From the NCBI GenBank assembly GCA_964475955.1, contig CAYYZY010000070.1, positions 1 to 35,915 of the forward strand: 35,915 bases of DNA, written 5' to 3'. A model generated the notes under the pieces. It was given only the letters and a program-made list of their open reading frames with translations. It did not search any database and was not told where the DNA came from. This document shows, one piece after another, positions 26,606 through 35,045 of the stretch (positions are counted from its first letter, which is position 1; every line of letters begins with the position of its first letter). The position numbers were made by a program, and so were the translations under genes. The stretch comes from DATKZH01 sp964475955. GTDB lineage: Bacteria; Planctomycetota; Planctomycetia; Pirellulales; Thermoguttaceae.

Positions 26606-26812
26606 GGCCTCCCCCGCTCGCTCTGGTTGGGCGACGACGGCACGCTGCGCATGCGGCCCGTCGAGGAACTGCGCATGCTGCGATCCGACGAGAAGACGTG
26701 GACCGACCTGGCGCTGGCTGACGGCGAGGTCGTTCCGCTCGACGGCGTCGTCGGCGACGCCAACGTCTCCCACGTGACCGCCTGGGAGATGGCACCCGCA
26801 AATCCCTACTGA
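26606..26812 (+). pseudogene. Remnant: C-terminal part of a GH32-like glycosidase
   Basis: The plus-strand frame reads LPRSLWLGDDGTLRMRPVEE, LRMLRSDEKTWTDLALADGE and VVPLDGVVGDA, which resembles the linker at the end of the propeller and start of the beta-sandwich in GH32 family enzymes (LSLxxDGTLxxxPVxEL). It then continues NVSHVTAWEMAPANPY and a stop; this last part could be the true C-terminus joined by an internal deletion. No catalytic propeller is present. It abuts the oppositely oriented sulfatase scar. The GH32 assignment is from memory of family motifs. Confidence 0.55.
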
Positions 26813-26866
26813 CGCGCCGTTCGCCTTCCGCTGGCTCGAGGAACGAGAACCACTGACGCGCCACGC

Positions 26867-26958
26867 GCCGTAGGGTCGAGGGAAACGAGACCCACGCGGG
26901 TTGTGTGCGCATTTGTAGAGCTCGAGCGCGTGGGGCTCGCGGAGCTCGACCCTACGGC
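26867..26958. repeat. Palindromic repeat family C, copy 2
   Basis: GCCGTAGGGTCGAG (26867-26880) and CTCGACCCTACGGC (26945-26958) are perfect 14-base inverted arms. Inside are AACGAGACCCACGCGGG and CGCGTGGGGCTCGCGGAG, which can also pair. It lies upstream of the ATPase/TOPRIM cassette. Confidence 0.75.
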
Positions 26959-27131
26959 GTGGCGGGAAGCGAACCACATCGGCGATGCGGCCGCGCGACC
27001 CAATCGCCCTTGCCCCGCCTTGGGGTGGTGCGGTAGGATCAAAGGGTCGGCCCGATCGGCGGAGGCGAGCCGAGGCCGGCGGGGCCTGACGGCCGCAGAA
27101 TGCCCGATGCGCCGGTCACAAGGAGACCGCC

Positions 27132-28340
27132 ATGTACCTCTCCCGCTTCGGCGTGAAGAACTACAAATGCCTGGGCGAGATCGACGTCCCGCTGACGCCG
27201 ATCCACGTCTTGATCGGAGAGAATGACGCGGGGAAGACGAGCCTATTGGAAGCTGTGGCCGCGTATTGCCTCAGCCCTGAGAAGCCGTTGGCCGGACTGT
27301 TCCCTCGCCCATGGAGTGGCCGCGAATTGGTGAGGCACGGACAGCCCGAAGCGAGAATTGAGTTGTGGGGCGAGTGGGAAACAGTGGGACCTGGGGAGCC
27401 ATCAGCAGACGGCGGGAAGCTGCATTACGGATTCGTCGCCGGTTTCCCGCAGGAGGGGCAGACATGCTGGACGCACAGTGAGTGGATCGCACAAAGTGGT
27501 GCCAAGCAGCCCATCGCTTCTCACAAGGTTCGGCAGAAGACGACGACCGTGCGTGAGTGGAGCTTGGGGAACCCGCTGCACCCTGCCGTCTCGACAGATG
27601 ATGTCGCCGCCGTTGCGAAGGTACTCAGACCGGCGCAACGCTACGCGCTGAATCCCAAGATGATGCGACTCCCTGCGGCCATCGATCCAAAACGAAAACG
27701 ACGTTTGGATGCAGATGGGTTCGGTTTGTCCACGCTGCTCGCAGATATCCTTGAGTATGACGCCGAGCTTTTCCTTCAACTTCGAACCGAGTTTTGCCGT
27801 CTGTTCCCGCAATTCAAGAGCGTCCACATTGAATCTGATAATGCCTTCATGAAGACTTCGAGCCCCAAGGCGCCCTACAAGTTCGTCGAGGGGTTGGGTA
27901 AAACGCTCTACTTCGACACGCACAGCGGGGACGCGATCCGTGGAGAGCAGGCTTCCGACGGTGCCATCTTGCTGCTGGGCTTCCTGGCGTTAGCACACCT
28001 GCCCGATCCGCCGAGCCTCCTGTTGATCGAGGAGCCCGAGAACGCGATATATCCCAAGCGGCTGGAGCAAGTGATCGCACTGCTGAAAGACATGGTGCAG
28101 CGAAGCGGCAGAGTCCAGCTTCCGCAAATCATACTCACGACACACTCTCCGTTTGTTCTCAGCTTGTTCGAGCCGGAGCAAGTGACGTTTCTCAGCCGTC
28201 CGGTAGACGCGCCGGACGCTCCGGTGCGCGCCCGCCCGCTTCGCGACGCCCCCAACATCAACGAGCGCTTGGGGAGCGAGTTCAGCCTGGGGGAGCTGTG
28301 GTACAACCTGACCGAGGAGGACTTGTTCGGTGAGCCGTGA
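27132..28340 (+). CDS. ABC-type AAA ATPase of a two-gene cassette (OLD/RloA-like)
   Basis: The 402-residue protein is a soluble, SMC/OLD-type ATPase. It begins FGVKNYKCLGEIDVPLTPIH, the typical first strand of this class. Walker A is GENDAGKTS (29-37). The signature-like segment is GEQASDGAILLLGFLALAH, Walker B with the catalytic Glu is LLLIEEPEN (about 295-303), and the switch histidine is in TTHSPFVLSL (about 336). No nuclease domain is fused. The ribosome site is ACAAGGAGACC. Codon third positions in the central part contain many A and T (CTA, TTG, GGA, GCT, CCT), unlike the flanking genes, which suggests horizontal acquisition. The next gene starts inside its last codons. A paired ATPase and TOPRIM-like protein recalls AbiL-type abortive infection and similar systems; defence function is inference. 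Confidence 0.88.
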   Translation: MYLSRFGVKNYKCLGEIDVPLTPIHVLIGENDAGKTSLLEAVAAYCLSPEKPLAGLFPRPWSGRELVRHGQPEARIELWGEWETVGPGEPSADGGKLHYGFVAGFPQEGQTCWTHSEWIAQSGAKQPIASHKVRQKTTTVREWSLGNPLHPAVSTDDVAAVAKVLRPAQRYALNPKMMRLPAAIDPKRKRRLDADGFGLSTLLADILEYDAELFLQLRTEFCRLFPQFKSVHIESDNAFMKTSSPKAPYKFVEGLGKTLYFDTHSGDAIRGEQASDGAILLLGFLALAHLPDPPSLLLIEEPENAIYPKRLEQVIALLKDMVQRSGRVQLPQIILTTHSPFVLSLFEPEQVTFLSRPVDAPDAPVRARPLRDAPNINERLGSEFSLGELWYNLTEEDLFGEP

Positions 28341-28995
28341 CGCCAGGGTCGTGATCGAGGTCTTCGGCGAAGGCAAGACCGACGTGCAGGATGAGCCACG
28401 CGCGCCGAGAGCGGACCCGCCCACCCGAGGTGTGCTTTCCGTTCTCGTGCATATGGCATGCGGTCGACCTGACAACATGCTCGTGAAGCGCTACGGGCGG
28501 CTATTCATGCAGAAGCGCGGCAGCCTGAAGCAGAAGGCGCGATTCGCCAAGCGCCAGGCGCGGCTCAACCGGTCGGCGGGCGCCGTCTTCGTCGTCGACA
28601 GCGACGGGGATCTCAAGGGACGGGCGCGCGATCTGAGCGAGGGGCGACGGATGGAGCCCGGCGATTTCCCGATGGCCCTCGGCGTCGCGCACCCGTGCAT
28701 CGAAGCCTGGCTTCTCGCAGATGCTCCGGCGATTCGCCGAGGATTGGATTTGCCGACCAACCCGGAAACACCGGCCGAGCCCGAGAGTCTTCCCGCGCCC
28801 TGTCACGATAAGCGGAAGAACCCGAAGTGCGTTCTGGCGCAAGCGGCCGGGCGGCGCAAGGGCGACCTCTCCGCGCGAAAAAAGGAGGGGATCGCGGCGG
28901 CGATGAACGATCTCGCGCGCGTGCGCAAGCGCTGCCCGCTCGGCTTCGCCCCCTTTGCCGATGAGGTAGACCGCCGGATTCGGCCGCTGTTCTGA
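28330..28995 (+). CDS. TOPRIM-fold protein, DUF4276/RloB-like, partner of the ATPase
   Basis: The 221-residue protein starts with GTG at 28330, overlapping the ATPase gene by 11 bases. It shows the acidic pattern of minimal TOPRIM-type nucleases: IEVFGEGKTDV (Glu14) in the first strand, VFVVDSDGD (Asp90, Asp92) and HPCIEAWLLAD (Glu125). The last is the typical DUF4276/RloB signature (E-x-W-L-L). The region between residues 20 and 60 is longer than usual and Pro/Arg-rich. The C-terminal part is basic (DKRKNPKCVLAQAAGRRKG). It is predicted to be cytoplasmic. Together with the ATPase it probably forms an ATP-gated nuclease or RNA-cleaving effector; the alternative is a mobile-element maintenance role. 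Confidence 0.78.
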   Translation: MSRDARVVIEVFGEGKTDVQDEPRAPRADPPTRGVLSVLVHMACGRPDNMLVKRYGRLFMQKRGSLKQKARFAKRQARLNRSAGAVFVVDSDGDLKGRARDLSEGRRMEPGDFPMALGVAHPCIEAWLLADAPAIRRGLDLPTNPETPAEPESLPAPCHDKRKNPKCVLAQAAGRRKGDLSARKKEGIAAAMNDLARVRKRCPLGFAPFADEVDRRIRPLF

Positions 28996-29086
28996 AGCAT
29001 CGCGTGCGGCCTGCTATTGCCCAACTTCGTCGCGCGACGGACGACCAGGGCGAACGGACTCCTAAGATGGATCCATCGCTTCGGTC

Positions 29087-31267
29087 TCATGGGCCCGGCA
29101 AGTCGCCAGGCTCCGCTTCCAGCGCCTTGCGTCCGACGGTGTCGGTGGGGCCCGTGTAACCCGGGCCGCCCGCCGCCACGTAGCCGTTGCTGCGGCCGTC
29201 GGCACTCGGGCTCACCCAGAAGGCGTAGAGGGAACCGTCGGTCAGGTGGAAGCGGAAGCGCACGGGCCGACCCTTGAGTGCGGCCAGGCTCGGTGCGCCG
29301 CGCCACGTGACGGGGGCGAGCGTACCGTCGGCGGCGACCGGCGTGGCGCGGTCGGCCGTGAACGGCTCGATCGGTTGGCCGGTCTCGTCGAGCACCTCGA
29401 CCTTCAGGCGGCCCTCGGGGCAATCGACGTTGACGAACAGGTGCTCGCCGGAGAATCGCACGGGCCGGGTGGTGAGCCGGCCGCCCTCGGGGCCGGCGTC
29501 CATGGAGGCGAACCCGTCGCGTCGCAGCATCGCCACGCCGGTGCTGCCCCGATCGTACATGCCGTTTTGCAGCCAGTTGGTGCTGCGCCGGTCGGCGTCG
29601 CCCTGGAAGCCGATGTAGTAGAACCAGAGGCGATCGCCCCGCACCGCGCAGAGCCCGCCCACCGATTGCACGTAGCCCCGATCCCACACGTCGCGGCGCG
29701 AGGCGGGGATGAACGCCTCGCGGTCGGGCCGGTGCCAGTGGAAGCCGTCGCGGCTGTAGGCCAGGTTCAGCTCGGTGATCTTGGGGAGCCCGACCTTCAT
29801 ACACTCCCGGTTGGGCGGGCCGAGATGGATCTGGTAGACGCCCAGCATCAGGCTCTCGTACGCGACCGCGTCGAGGTTGTAGAGCTGGGCCGGCTGGCCG
29901 ACCTCGGGGTCGGGCGGATCGAGCCGGTCGGCCGCCGCCCAAAAGACGGGCGTGCGGTCGTCCAACTGCCCGCGGAAATCGCGCCACTGCGAGCCTTCGA
30001 GGAAGTCGTCGCACTCCCAGTAGTGCCGGCTCCGCCCGCGCACGCCGGAGCGCAGGCTGTAGACCCACTTCTTGCGGAAGGGGTTGTAGAACATCGTGCT
30101 GCGGTCGCCGGTGAGGCCGCTTTCGACGGGCTCGCTCCAGTCGACGCCGTCGGCCGACACCATGGCGAGCCCCGGCTGGTGCCCGCCCGGCGGCCTCAGG
30201 TACATCTTCCAGCGCTGGGCCGGGTCGTCGGTCTGGTGGTCGGGGAAGACGGCCCAGGAGTCGGGCGTGATGGCCGGGTCGAGAACGCGGTTCGTGCCGG
30301 GCTGGATGTCCAGGTCGGGGCGGTCCCAGTGGAGTCCGTCGCGGCTGGTGGCGTAGCAGATCGTGTGAATCCATCCCGCCTCGTACCAAATGCGAAACCG
30401 CTGCATCGCCGGGTCCCACCACAGGCCGCCGCTCTTGGGGCAGGCGATGGCGTTGCGCTTCCCGTTGAGTTCCAACTCCGTTTCGGGTCGCAGCACGGGG
30501 TTGCCCTCGTCCTTGGTCGCCTTGTGGAAGCGGCGCACCAGGTCGGTCGATTCGATCAGGAAGTCGTCGACGAACAGTTGGCGACCCACGTCGATGGGCA
30601 CGACTTCGGGCGGATGCTCCAGGTAGGGGACCGGCATGGGCTCGCGGTCGGTCGGGTCGAGATGGCGCGGCGGCCACTGCCGGGGCAGACGGATGCCGTT
30701 GTAGAGCAGCTCGCCGTCGTTCTCCGGCCACGGGTTCGGCGGGGCCGGGCGCCACCGCGTCATGCGCGACGGCCCCACGAGCACGGCCCATTTCGGCAGA
30801 CCGTACTCCTCGCCCTTCTCCAGCCGCTTCTGATACACGCGCACCCGATCGTACTCCGCCTCGCCGAAAAGCTGAAACGGCTCGGTGCCGCTGATGTGAA
30901 CGAACCCGGCCGCCTCGAGCGGCTCGCACAGGCTGCACGCGCGCGGGTGCGCCGGATCGGGCGTGAGCAGCGTGACCAGCCCCGGCTTGGTGCAGCGGAA
31001 GCCCGTCCGGTCGATTGCGTTGCGCGCGAACGGCTGTCCGAGGAGGTAGTCGGGCGCTTCCTTGAGCGTGTAGTTCCGATCGGTATAGAGCTTCGCACCC
31101 AACTGGAACGTGTCGGGCTCGAAGTGCTCGAACAGCTCGACCTCCGCCGCCTCGCCCTCGAGCGGCGCGGTGCGCCCGTCGGCGCAGCGGGCTTGGGCAG
31201 CCGAAGCAGCGATCCCGTTGCAGCAGAGAAGGATCGCGAGAACGGAGTATCGGCCGGTCAGTGACAT
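29087..31267 (-). CDS. Secreted beta-propeller glycosidase-like protein (GH32/43-type)
   Basis: The 726-residue protein has a signal peptide (RYSVLAILLCCNGIAASAAQ). Residues about 30-200 form a domain of unknown type with several Cys (CTKPG, ACSLCEPL). The remainder has repeated propeller-type strands: GRQLFVDDFLIESTDLVRRF, WWDPAMQRFRIWYEAGW, CYATSRDGLHWDRPDLDI, MFYNPFRKKWVYSLRS and LAYSRDGFHWHRPDREAF. The S-R-D-G-x-H-W repeats are typical of five-bladed glycosidase folds annotated as GH32/GH43-like in planctomycetes. A C-terminal beta-sandwich (LFVNVDCPEGRLKVEVLD) follows. Catalytic residues cannot be assigned. The start at 31267 has AAAGGAGAA upstream and lies 10 bases after the sialidase-like gene, so they are co-transcribed. 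Confidence 0.8.
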   Translation of the reverse strand: MSLTGRYSVLAILLCCNGIAASAAQARCADGRTAPLEGEAAEVELFEHFEPDTFQLGAKLYTDRNYTLKEAPDYLLGQPFARNAIDRTGFRCTKPGLVTLLTPDPAHPRACSLCEPLEAAGFVHISGTEPFQLFGEAEYDRVRVYQKRLEKGEEYGLPKWAVLVGPSRMTRWRPAPPNPWPENDGELLYNGIRLPRQWPPRHLDPTDREPMPVPYLEHPPEVVPIDVGRQLFVDDFLIESTDLVRRFHKATKDEGNPVLRPETELELNGKRNAIACPKSGGLWWDPAMQRFRIWYEAGWIHTICYATSRDGLHWDRPDLDIQPGTNRVLDPAITPDSWAVFPDHQTDDPAQRWKMYLRPPGGHQPGLAMVSADGVDWSEPVESGLTGDRSTMFYNPFRKKWVYSLRSGVRGRSRHYWECDDFLEGSQWRDFRGQLDDRTPVFWAAADRLDPPDPEVGQPAQLYNLDAVAYESLMLGVYQIHLGPPNRECMKVGLPKITELNLAYSRDGFHWHRPDREAFIPASRRDVWDRGYVQSVGGLCAVRGDRLWFYYIGFQGDADRRSTNWLQNGMYDRGSTGVAMLRRDGFASMDAGPEGGRLTTRPVRFSGEHLFVNVDCPEGRLKVEVLDETGQPIEPFTADRATPVAADGTLAPVTWRGAPSLAALKGRPVRFRFHLTDGSLYAFWVSPSADGRSNGYVAAGGPGYTGPTDTVGRKALEAEPGDLPGP

Positions 31268-31277
31268 GATTCTCCTT

Positions 31278-32468
31278 TCAGCGTGCGGGGAGCTTCGCGC
31301 CGTAGTAGACGGCCCGATGGCGGTTGTCGTCGAAGGCGAAGTGGAGGTATCGGCCTTCGGCGCTGACGAAGCCGTCCGGGTAATTGAGCCGGCCGGCCGG
31401 GCCGTCGACCGATTCGGCCACCAGCACGCGGCGGTAGGGCCAGGTCTGGAGGCCGTCGAAGCTGATCCAGAGGGCCAGCGGGCTGCGGTGTTTCGAATTG
31501 GGGTTGTGCAGCAGGGCGACCGTATTACCACCCAGGCCGTACAGCGTGGCCTTCGAGCCGGGATTGGGGATCTCGGTCTTTCGAGCGAACGGGGGCCAGG
31601 TGCGCCCGCCGTCGGTCGATTCGGCGTAGTACAAAACGCCCCCCAGCCGATCCGCCCGGATGATCATGGCGATCGTGCCGTCGGCCAGCTCGACGACGTT
31701 GTTCTCGGCCCAGCCGTGGTAGTCGTCGTCGCGGGTGAGCCGTACGTCGCCGAACAGCTCCCAGGTCTGGCCGCCGTCGGAGCTGGCGATGACGCCGTTG
31801 CGCGGATCGCGCGGCGTGTGAAGCACGCGGCCCTTGCTGATCTTGCGGCCTTCGGCGTCGCACCGGTTGTAGTGCTGGAACGGCATCAGGATGCGGCCGT
31901 CGCGCGTGTGGATGTGGTTGCGAATGAAGGTCCGATCGGCCAGCTTGCCGGGCGCGGGCTCCAGGGGCGACCAGGTGCGGCAGCCGTCGACGCTGTGCGT
32001 GAAGTACGTCTTCCAGTCGCCGAACCCGCCGTTGTGCACCGAGACGACAAGCGTGCAGCGGTCGGGCAGCACCATCAGCTCGCTGGGGACGAGCGCCTTG
32101 GAAGGGGCGGCCGATTTGACGCCCAAATCGATCGGCTCGACCGGCGACCACGTCTTCCCGCGGTCGCGGCTCCGGGTGATGCACACACGGTTGGCCGGCA
32201 GCGGCTCCGTATCGCCGCAGCCAAGCATGACGAGCACCCAGCTTCCGTCGGGCAGTTCGCGCAGGGTCGCATCGCAGACGAGCTTGTTGGGCGACCTGCC
32301 GTCGAACACGACACACGTGCGATCTTGCCGGGCGTCGGCCTGCTCGGGCCCGACGCTCGTCGGCCGGCCCTGATCGGCCGCGTCGGCCCCCGCGGCGAAG
32401 CCCCAGGAAGAGGCGAGCACCAAGGCGGCGGCGAAGGTCGCAAAACGCAGGGCTCGTGGAATCGGCAC
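31278..32468 (-). CDS. Secreted BNR-repeat sialidase-like protein
   Basis: The 396-residue protein has a signal peptide (ALRFATFAAALVLASSWGFA). Five Asp-box (BNR) motifs of form SxDxGxTW are visible: SRDRGKTW, SVDGCRTW, SSDGGQTW, STDGGRTW and SFDGLQTW. This gives a six-bladed propeller as in exo-alpha-sialidases. ITRSRDRGKTWSP and ENNVVELADGTIAMIIRADR include the region of catalytic Glu and Arg in sialidases. Because planctomycete relatives act on diverse glycans, sialic acid as substrate is not assured. Translation starts at a GTG (32468) with GAGGAGA seven bases upstream. It is first in an operon with the propeller glycosidase-like gene. Confidence 0.87.
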   Translation of the reverse strand: MPIPRALRFATFAAALVLASSWGFAAGADAADQGRPTSVGPEQADARQDRTCVVFDGRSPNKLVCDATLRELPDGSWVLVMLGCGDTEPLPANRVCITRSRDRGKTWSPVEPIDLGVKSAAPSKALVPSELMVLPDRCTLVVSVHNGGFGDWKTYFTHSVDGCRTWSPLEPAPGKLADRTFIRNHIHTRDGRILMPFQHYNRCDAEGRKISKGRVLHTPRDPRNGVIASSDGGQTWELFGDVRLTRDDDYHGWAENNVVELADGTIAMIIRADRLGGVLYYAESTDGGRTWPPFARKTEIPNPGSKATLYGLGGNTVALLHNPNSKHRSPLALWISFDGLQTWPYRRVLVAESVDGPAGRLNYPDGFVSAEGRYLHFAFDDNRHRAVYYGAKLPAR

Positions 32469-32570
32469 GGGAGGGTCTCCTCGGTCAAGGACTTGCGCGA
32501 AAACAGCCTATGCAATTCAGGGTGTCGGGCGCGGCGGCCTTCACGCCAGTCCGCTTGGGATCGGGCAATC

Positions 32571-32622
32571 CGTGGGGCACGACTGCGTGGTGCCGGGAAC
32601 GTCGGAAACGGGCTCCATGGCG
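32571..32622. repeat. Palindromic repeat family B, copy 3 (degenerate)
   Basis: CGTGGGGCACGACTGCGTGG, then TGCCGGGAACGTCGGAAACG and GGCTCCATGG follow the family B layout with mismatches on the right arm. It lies in the 411-bp gap 32469-32879 between divergent genes, which otherwise shows no gene. Confidence 0.6.
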
Positions 32623-32879
32623 AAGTCCCGACACTTGTTCCTTGCGCGGATCCTTAGCCTATTCCGCGGGCACGCGTCGTTCAAGCGCCCCGGGGCCGGC
32701 ACAACCCGCAAAGACGGCGCGGTCGGCCCCCGATCGCGAGGAATCGGTTCCTTCGGCCCAGCTTGCCCGGGGCGCGTGGCTTTTCTGCAACGTATGTTTG
32801 TTGCGATCCTCCTTCATTCCGTGGCCATCAAGCGGCCCGCAAGACGTACAACCTGCAAAACCCCCCCGGGCAGCGAACG

Positions 32880-34220
32880 ATGGTATCGGCTGGAGCGTCT
32901 CACCTCACGTGGCTTCGCCTGGCGCTGATGGCCTGGGCCCTGACGCGCGGCGGCCAGGCGCTGGCCGATCTGCCGGCGGCCGCGCTCGAACGGCCCCCGG
33001 CGGAGCTATCGGCCGGGCTGGAGCAAAGCGACGTCGGGCCTCGCGACGTGCCGTGGTCGGGTCCCACGCTGGCCGACTCCCGCGCCACGACCTGCGCGGC
33101 CGCGTACGCGCCGTTCGCGTCGTCCTGGGAACACCTGCAAGGCGACCTCTCCGCGCCTGAGCGGGCCCTCTTTGCCGACGCCGCCGACGGCCGCTGGGAC
33201 GAGCACTCGCTGCTTGCCGCCGCCCTGATCGCCGGCGACGTGGCCGACGCCCGGGCACTCGACCGCTACCAGGCCCGGTTCGACGAGCTGACCGCCGAGC
33301 TGGAGCAGTCGGGCCTTGCGGGCCAGTCGCCGCGCCGCCGTGCGCAGACCCTGTTTGAAACCATGCACAGGCGGCTCCTCACCGGCGGATACCAGGTCGA
33401 CGCGACCGATCTGGCCCTTGTGCTGGACCGCGGCCGGTTCAACTGCGTCAGCGCCTCGGTGTTGTATCACTGCCTGGCCGCGCGGTTCGGTCTCTCCGTT
33501 TGCGGGGTGGAAGTGCCCGGCCACGCCATGAGCCGGCTCCAGCTTGCCGAAGGCCCCCTCGACGTCGAGACCACCTGCCCGGGCTGGTTCCGGCTGATGG
33601 ATCAGCCGGAGAAGCAGGCCGAGCTGCTCAAGAAGACGATCGGCTCGCGGGGGGGCGGGGGATCCACGGCGGCGGAGCGCCGCGAGGTGTCCGACGTGGA
33701 GCTGGTCGCCACGATCTACTACAACCGGGGCGTCGACCTGTTGGCCGAGAAGCGATTCGCGGAGGCCGTGGTCGCCAACGCCAGGGCGTTGCGTCTCGAT
33801 CCCTCCAGCACCACCGCCCGGGGCAACCTCCTGGCAACGATCAACAATTGGGCGGTGGAAGCCGGCAGCGCGGGCCGTCATGCCGAGGCGGTCGAACTGC
33901 TGCGGCAGGGAATCGCGCTGGACCGGCATTATGAGACGTTTCGTGCGAACTACGTGCACGTCCACGCGCAATGGATCGACGGACTCGCGCGCGACGGCCG
34001 CTTCGGCGAGGCGTTGGCGCTGGTCGATCGGGCCGAGGCGGATTCGGTCCACCCGGCCTACTTCGCCGGGGCGCGGCTCGACCTGGTTCGGCGCTGGGCC
34101 CGCGCGCACCTCGAGGCGGGACGTACCGTCGAGGCCCGGCGCGTGCGGCGGCAGGCGCTGCGCGATCCCTACCTTTCCGACCGCGCCGACGAGCCGACTG
34201 CGAGGCGGTCGGGCCGGTAG
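32880..34220 (+). CDS. Exported transglutaminase-like/TPR protein
   Basis: The 446-residue protein has an N-terminal hydrophobic segment (WLRLALMAWALTRGGQALA) that fits a signal peptide. Residues about 160-240 contain LDRGRFNCVSASVLYHCLAA and VEVPGHAMSRLQL, the Cys and His of a SirB1/transglutaminase-like fold. The C-terminal half is made of TPR-like helices: YYNRGVDLLAEKRFAEAVVA, NARALRLDPSSTTARGNLLA and GRHAEAVELLRQGIALDRHY. Such proteins are common in planctomycetes and of unknown role; protein-protein interaction in the periplasm is plausible. The frame opens earlier at 32763, but the ATG at 32880 lies just before the signal segment; the ribosome site is weak. Confidence 0.85.
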   Translation: MVSAGASHLTWLRLALMAWALTRGGQALADLPAAALERPPAELSAGLEQSDVGPRDVPWSGPTLADSRATTCAAAYAPFASSWEHLQGDLSAPERALFADAADGRWDEHSLLAAALIAGDVADARALDRYQARFDELTAELEQSGLAGQSPRRRAQTLFETMHRRLLTGGYQVDATDLALVLDRGRFNCVSASVLYHCLAARFGLSVCGVEVPGHAMSRLQLAEGPLDVETTCPGWFRLMDQPEKQAELLKKTIGSRGGGGSTAAERREVSDVELVATIYYNRGVDLLAEKRFAEAVVANARALRLDPSSTTARGNLLATINNWAVEAGSAGRHAEAVELLRQGIALDRHYETFRANYVHVHAQWIDGLARDGRFGEALALVDRAEADSVHPAYFAGARLDLVRRWARAHLEAGRTVEARRVRRQALRDPYLSDRADEPTARRSGR

Positions 34221-34487
34221 CCCGACGGCGCAGGGCGATTTGACCGACCGCGATTCGTGACGTAGAGTTGCTTTGGTCGCCGTTTGGCGGGTTGGATCGC
34301 GTGGGGCACGCGGTCGGAGCCGATCCGGGCAGATCGACTCGCGGCGGCCCATCGCCTCGTCTCTCGTGCAACAACGCCTCTTCCGAGTTTTCCACGCCCG
34401 ACAGCCGAACCGGTTCGCGCGACCCGGGGGGGCCCCTGATCGGGCCCTTCGCAAACCGAAGACCGAAGCCACAACCACGAGGAGTCT

Positions 34488-34901
34488 ATGGGCACGCCGA
34501 CCGCGGCGACGCGAAGCAAGACGCCGCCGAACGCCGACGCCGAACTCCGGGCACTCCTGGACAGCTTGCAGTCGCGCAGCCACGGCAGCGAACGGCGCGC
34601 CGCGCGAAGGTATCCCTACCCCTACCTTGTCCAGTTGACCCCCGTGGGCGACGACGGCGTCACGGCCGCGGGCCGCACCATCGTCGTTGTGGGCAAACAC
34701 CTCTCCGAGAGCGGCTTGGGATTCTATCACCCCGGACCGCTCCCCTACCGTCGCATGGTCGTCCTGCTGGAGACGGCCGGCGCAAGCCTCGCGTTCCTCA
34801 TCGACGTCGCCTGGTGCCGCTTCCTCAAGCAAGGCTGGTACGAAAGCGGTGGTCGGTTCGTGCAAGGGGCCCCGGCGCATCCGTCGGGCTCAGCCGACTA
34901 G
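34488..34901 (+). CDS. PilZ-domain-like protein
   Basis: The 137-residue protein has SERRAARRYPYPYLVQLTPV and then HLSESGLGFYHPGPLPYRRM. These fit the two c-di-GMP-binding motifs of PilZ domains: RxxxR at the N-terminal end and (D/N)xSxxG, here HLSESGLG with the first position changed. The strand FLIDVAWCRFLKQGWYESGG closes the barrel. It would sense or respond to c-di-GMP in the cytoplasm. The start has a strong ACGAGGAG ribosome site. Its stop is at the border of repeat family A, copy 5. Confidence 0.78.
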   Translation: MGTPTAATRSKTPPNADAELRALLDSLQSRSHGSERRAARRYPYPYLVQLTPVGDDGVTAAGRTIVVVGKHLSESGLGFYHPGPLPYRRMVVLLETAGASLAFLIDVAWCRFLKQGWYESGGRFVQGAPAHPSGSAD

Positions 34902-34904
34902 ATG

Positions 34905-35045
34905 ACGGTGCGCGATGGGATGACACCAACTGTAGGGAACGCCCTCCGCGGCGCTTGCGCCCTCGCGAGGATTTCGCAGCGGCGCAGGGGCCGTTCCCAG
35001 GGAGCGCGAGGAGACCCGCCCCACGGAATCGCGAACGGTGATTTA
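34905..35045. repeat. Palindromic repeat family A, copy 5
   Basis: CGGTGCGCGATGGGATGACA is the left end and GAATCGCGAACGGTGATTTA the right end. The core has TGTAGGGAACGCCCTCCGCG and GCGGCGCAGGGGCCGTTCCC, inverted relative to copy 4. It fills the space between the stops of the PilZ-like gene (34901) and the DUF3037 gene (35043). The final TTA of the element is the complement of the TAA stop of the latter. Confidence 0.85.

Noticed and set aside
26435..26977. Minus-strand protein of 180 residues as an intact gene
   Set aside because: Only the last 56 residues match a family (sulfatase C-terminus); the rest is antisense to a GH32-like fragment and a palindromic repeat.
29246..31264. Plus-strand open frame of 672 codons
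   Set aside because: It is antisense to the propeller protein, which has a signal peptide, a ribosome site and repeated motifs.
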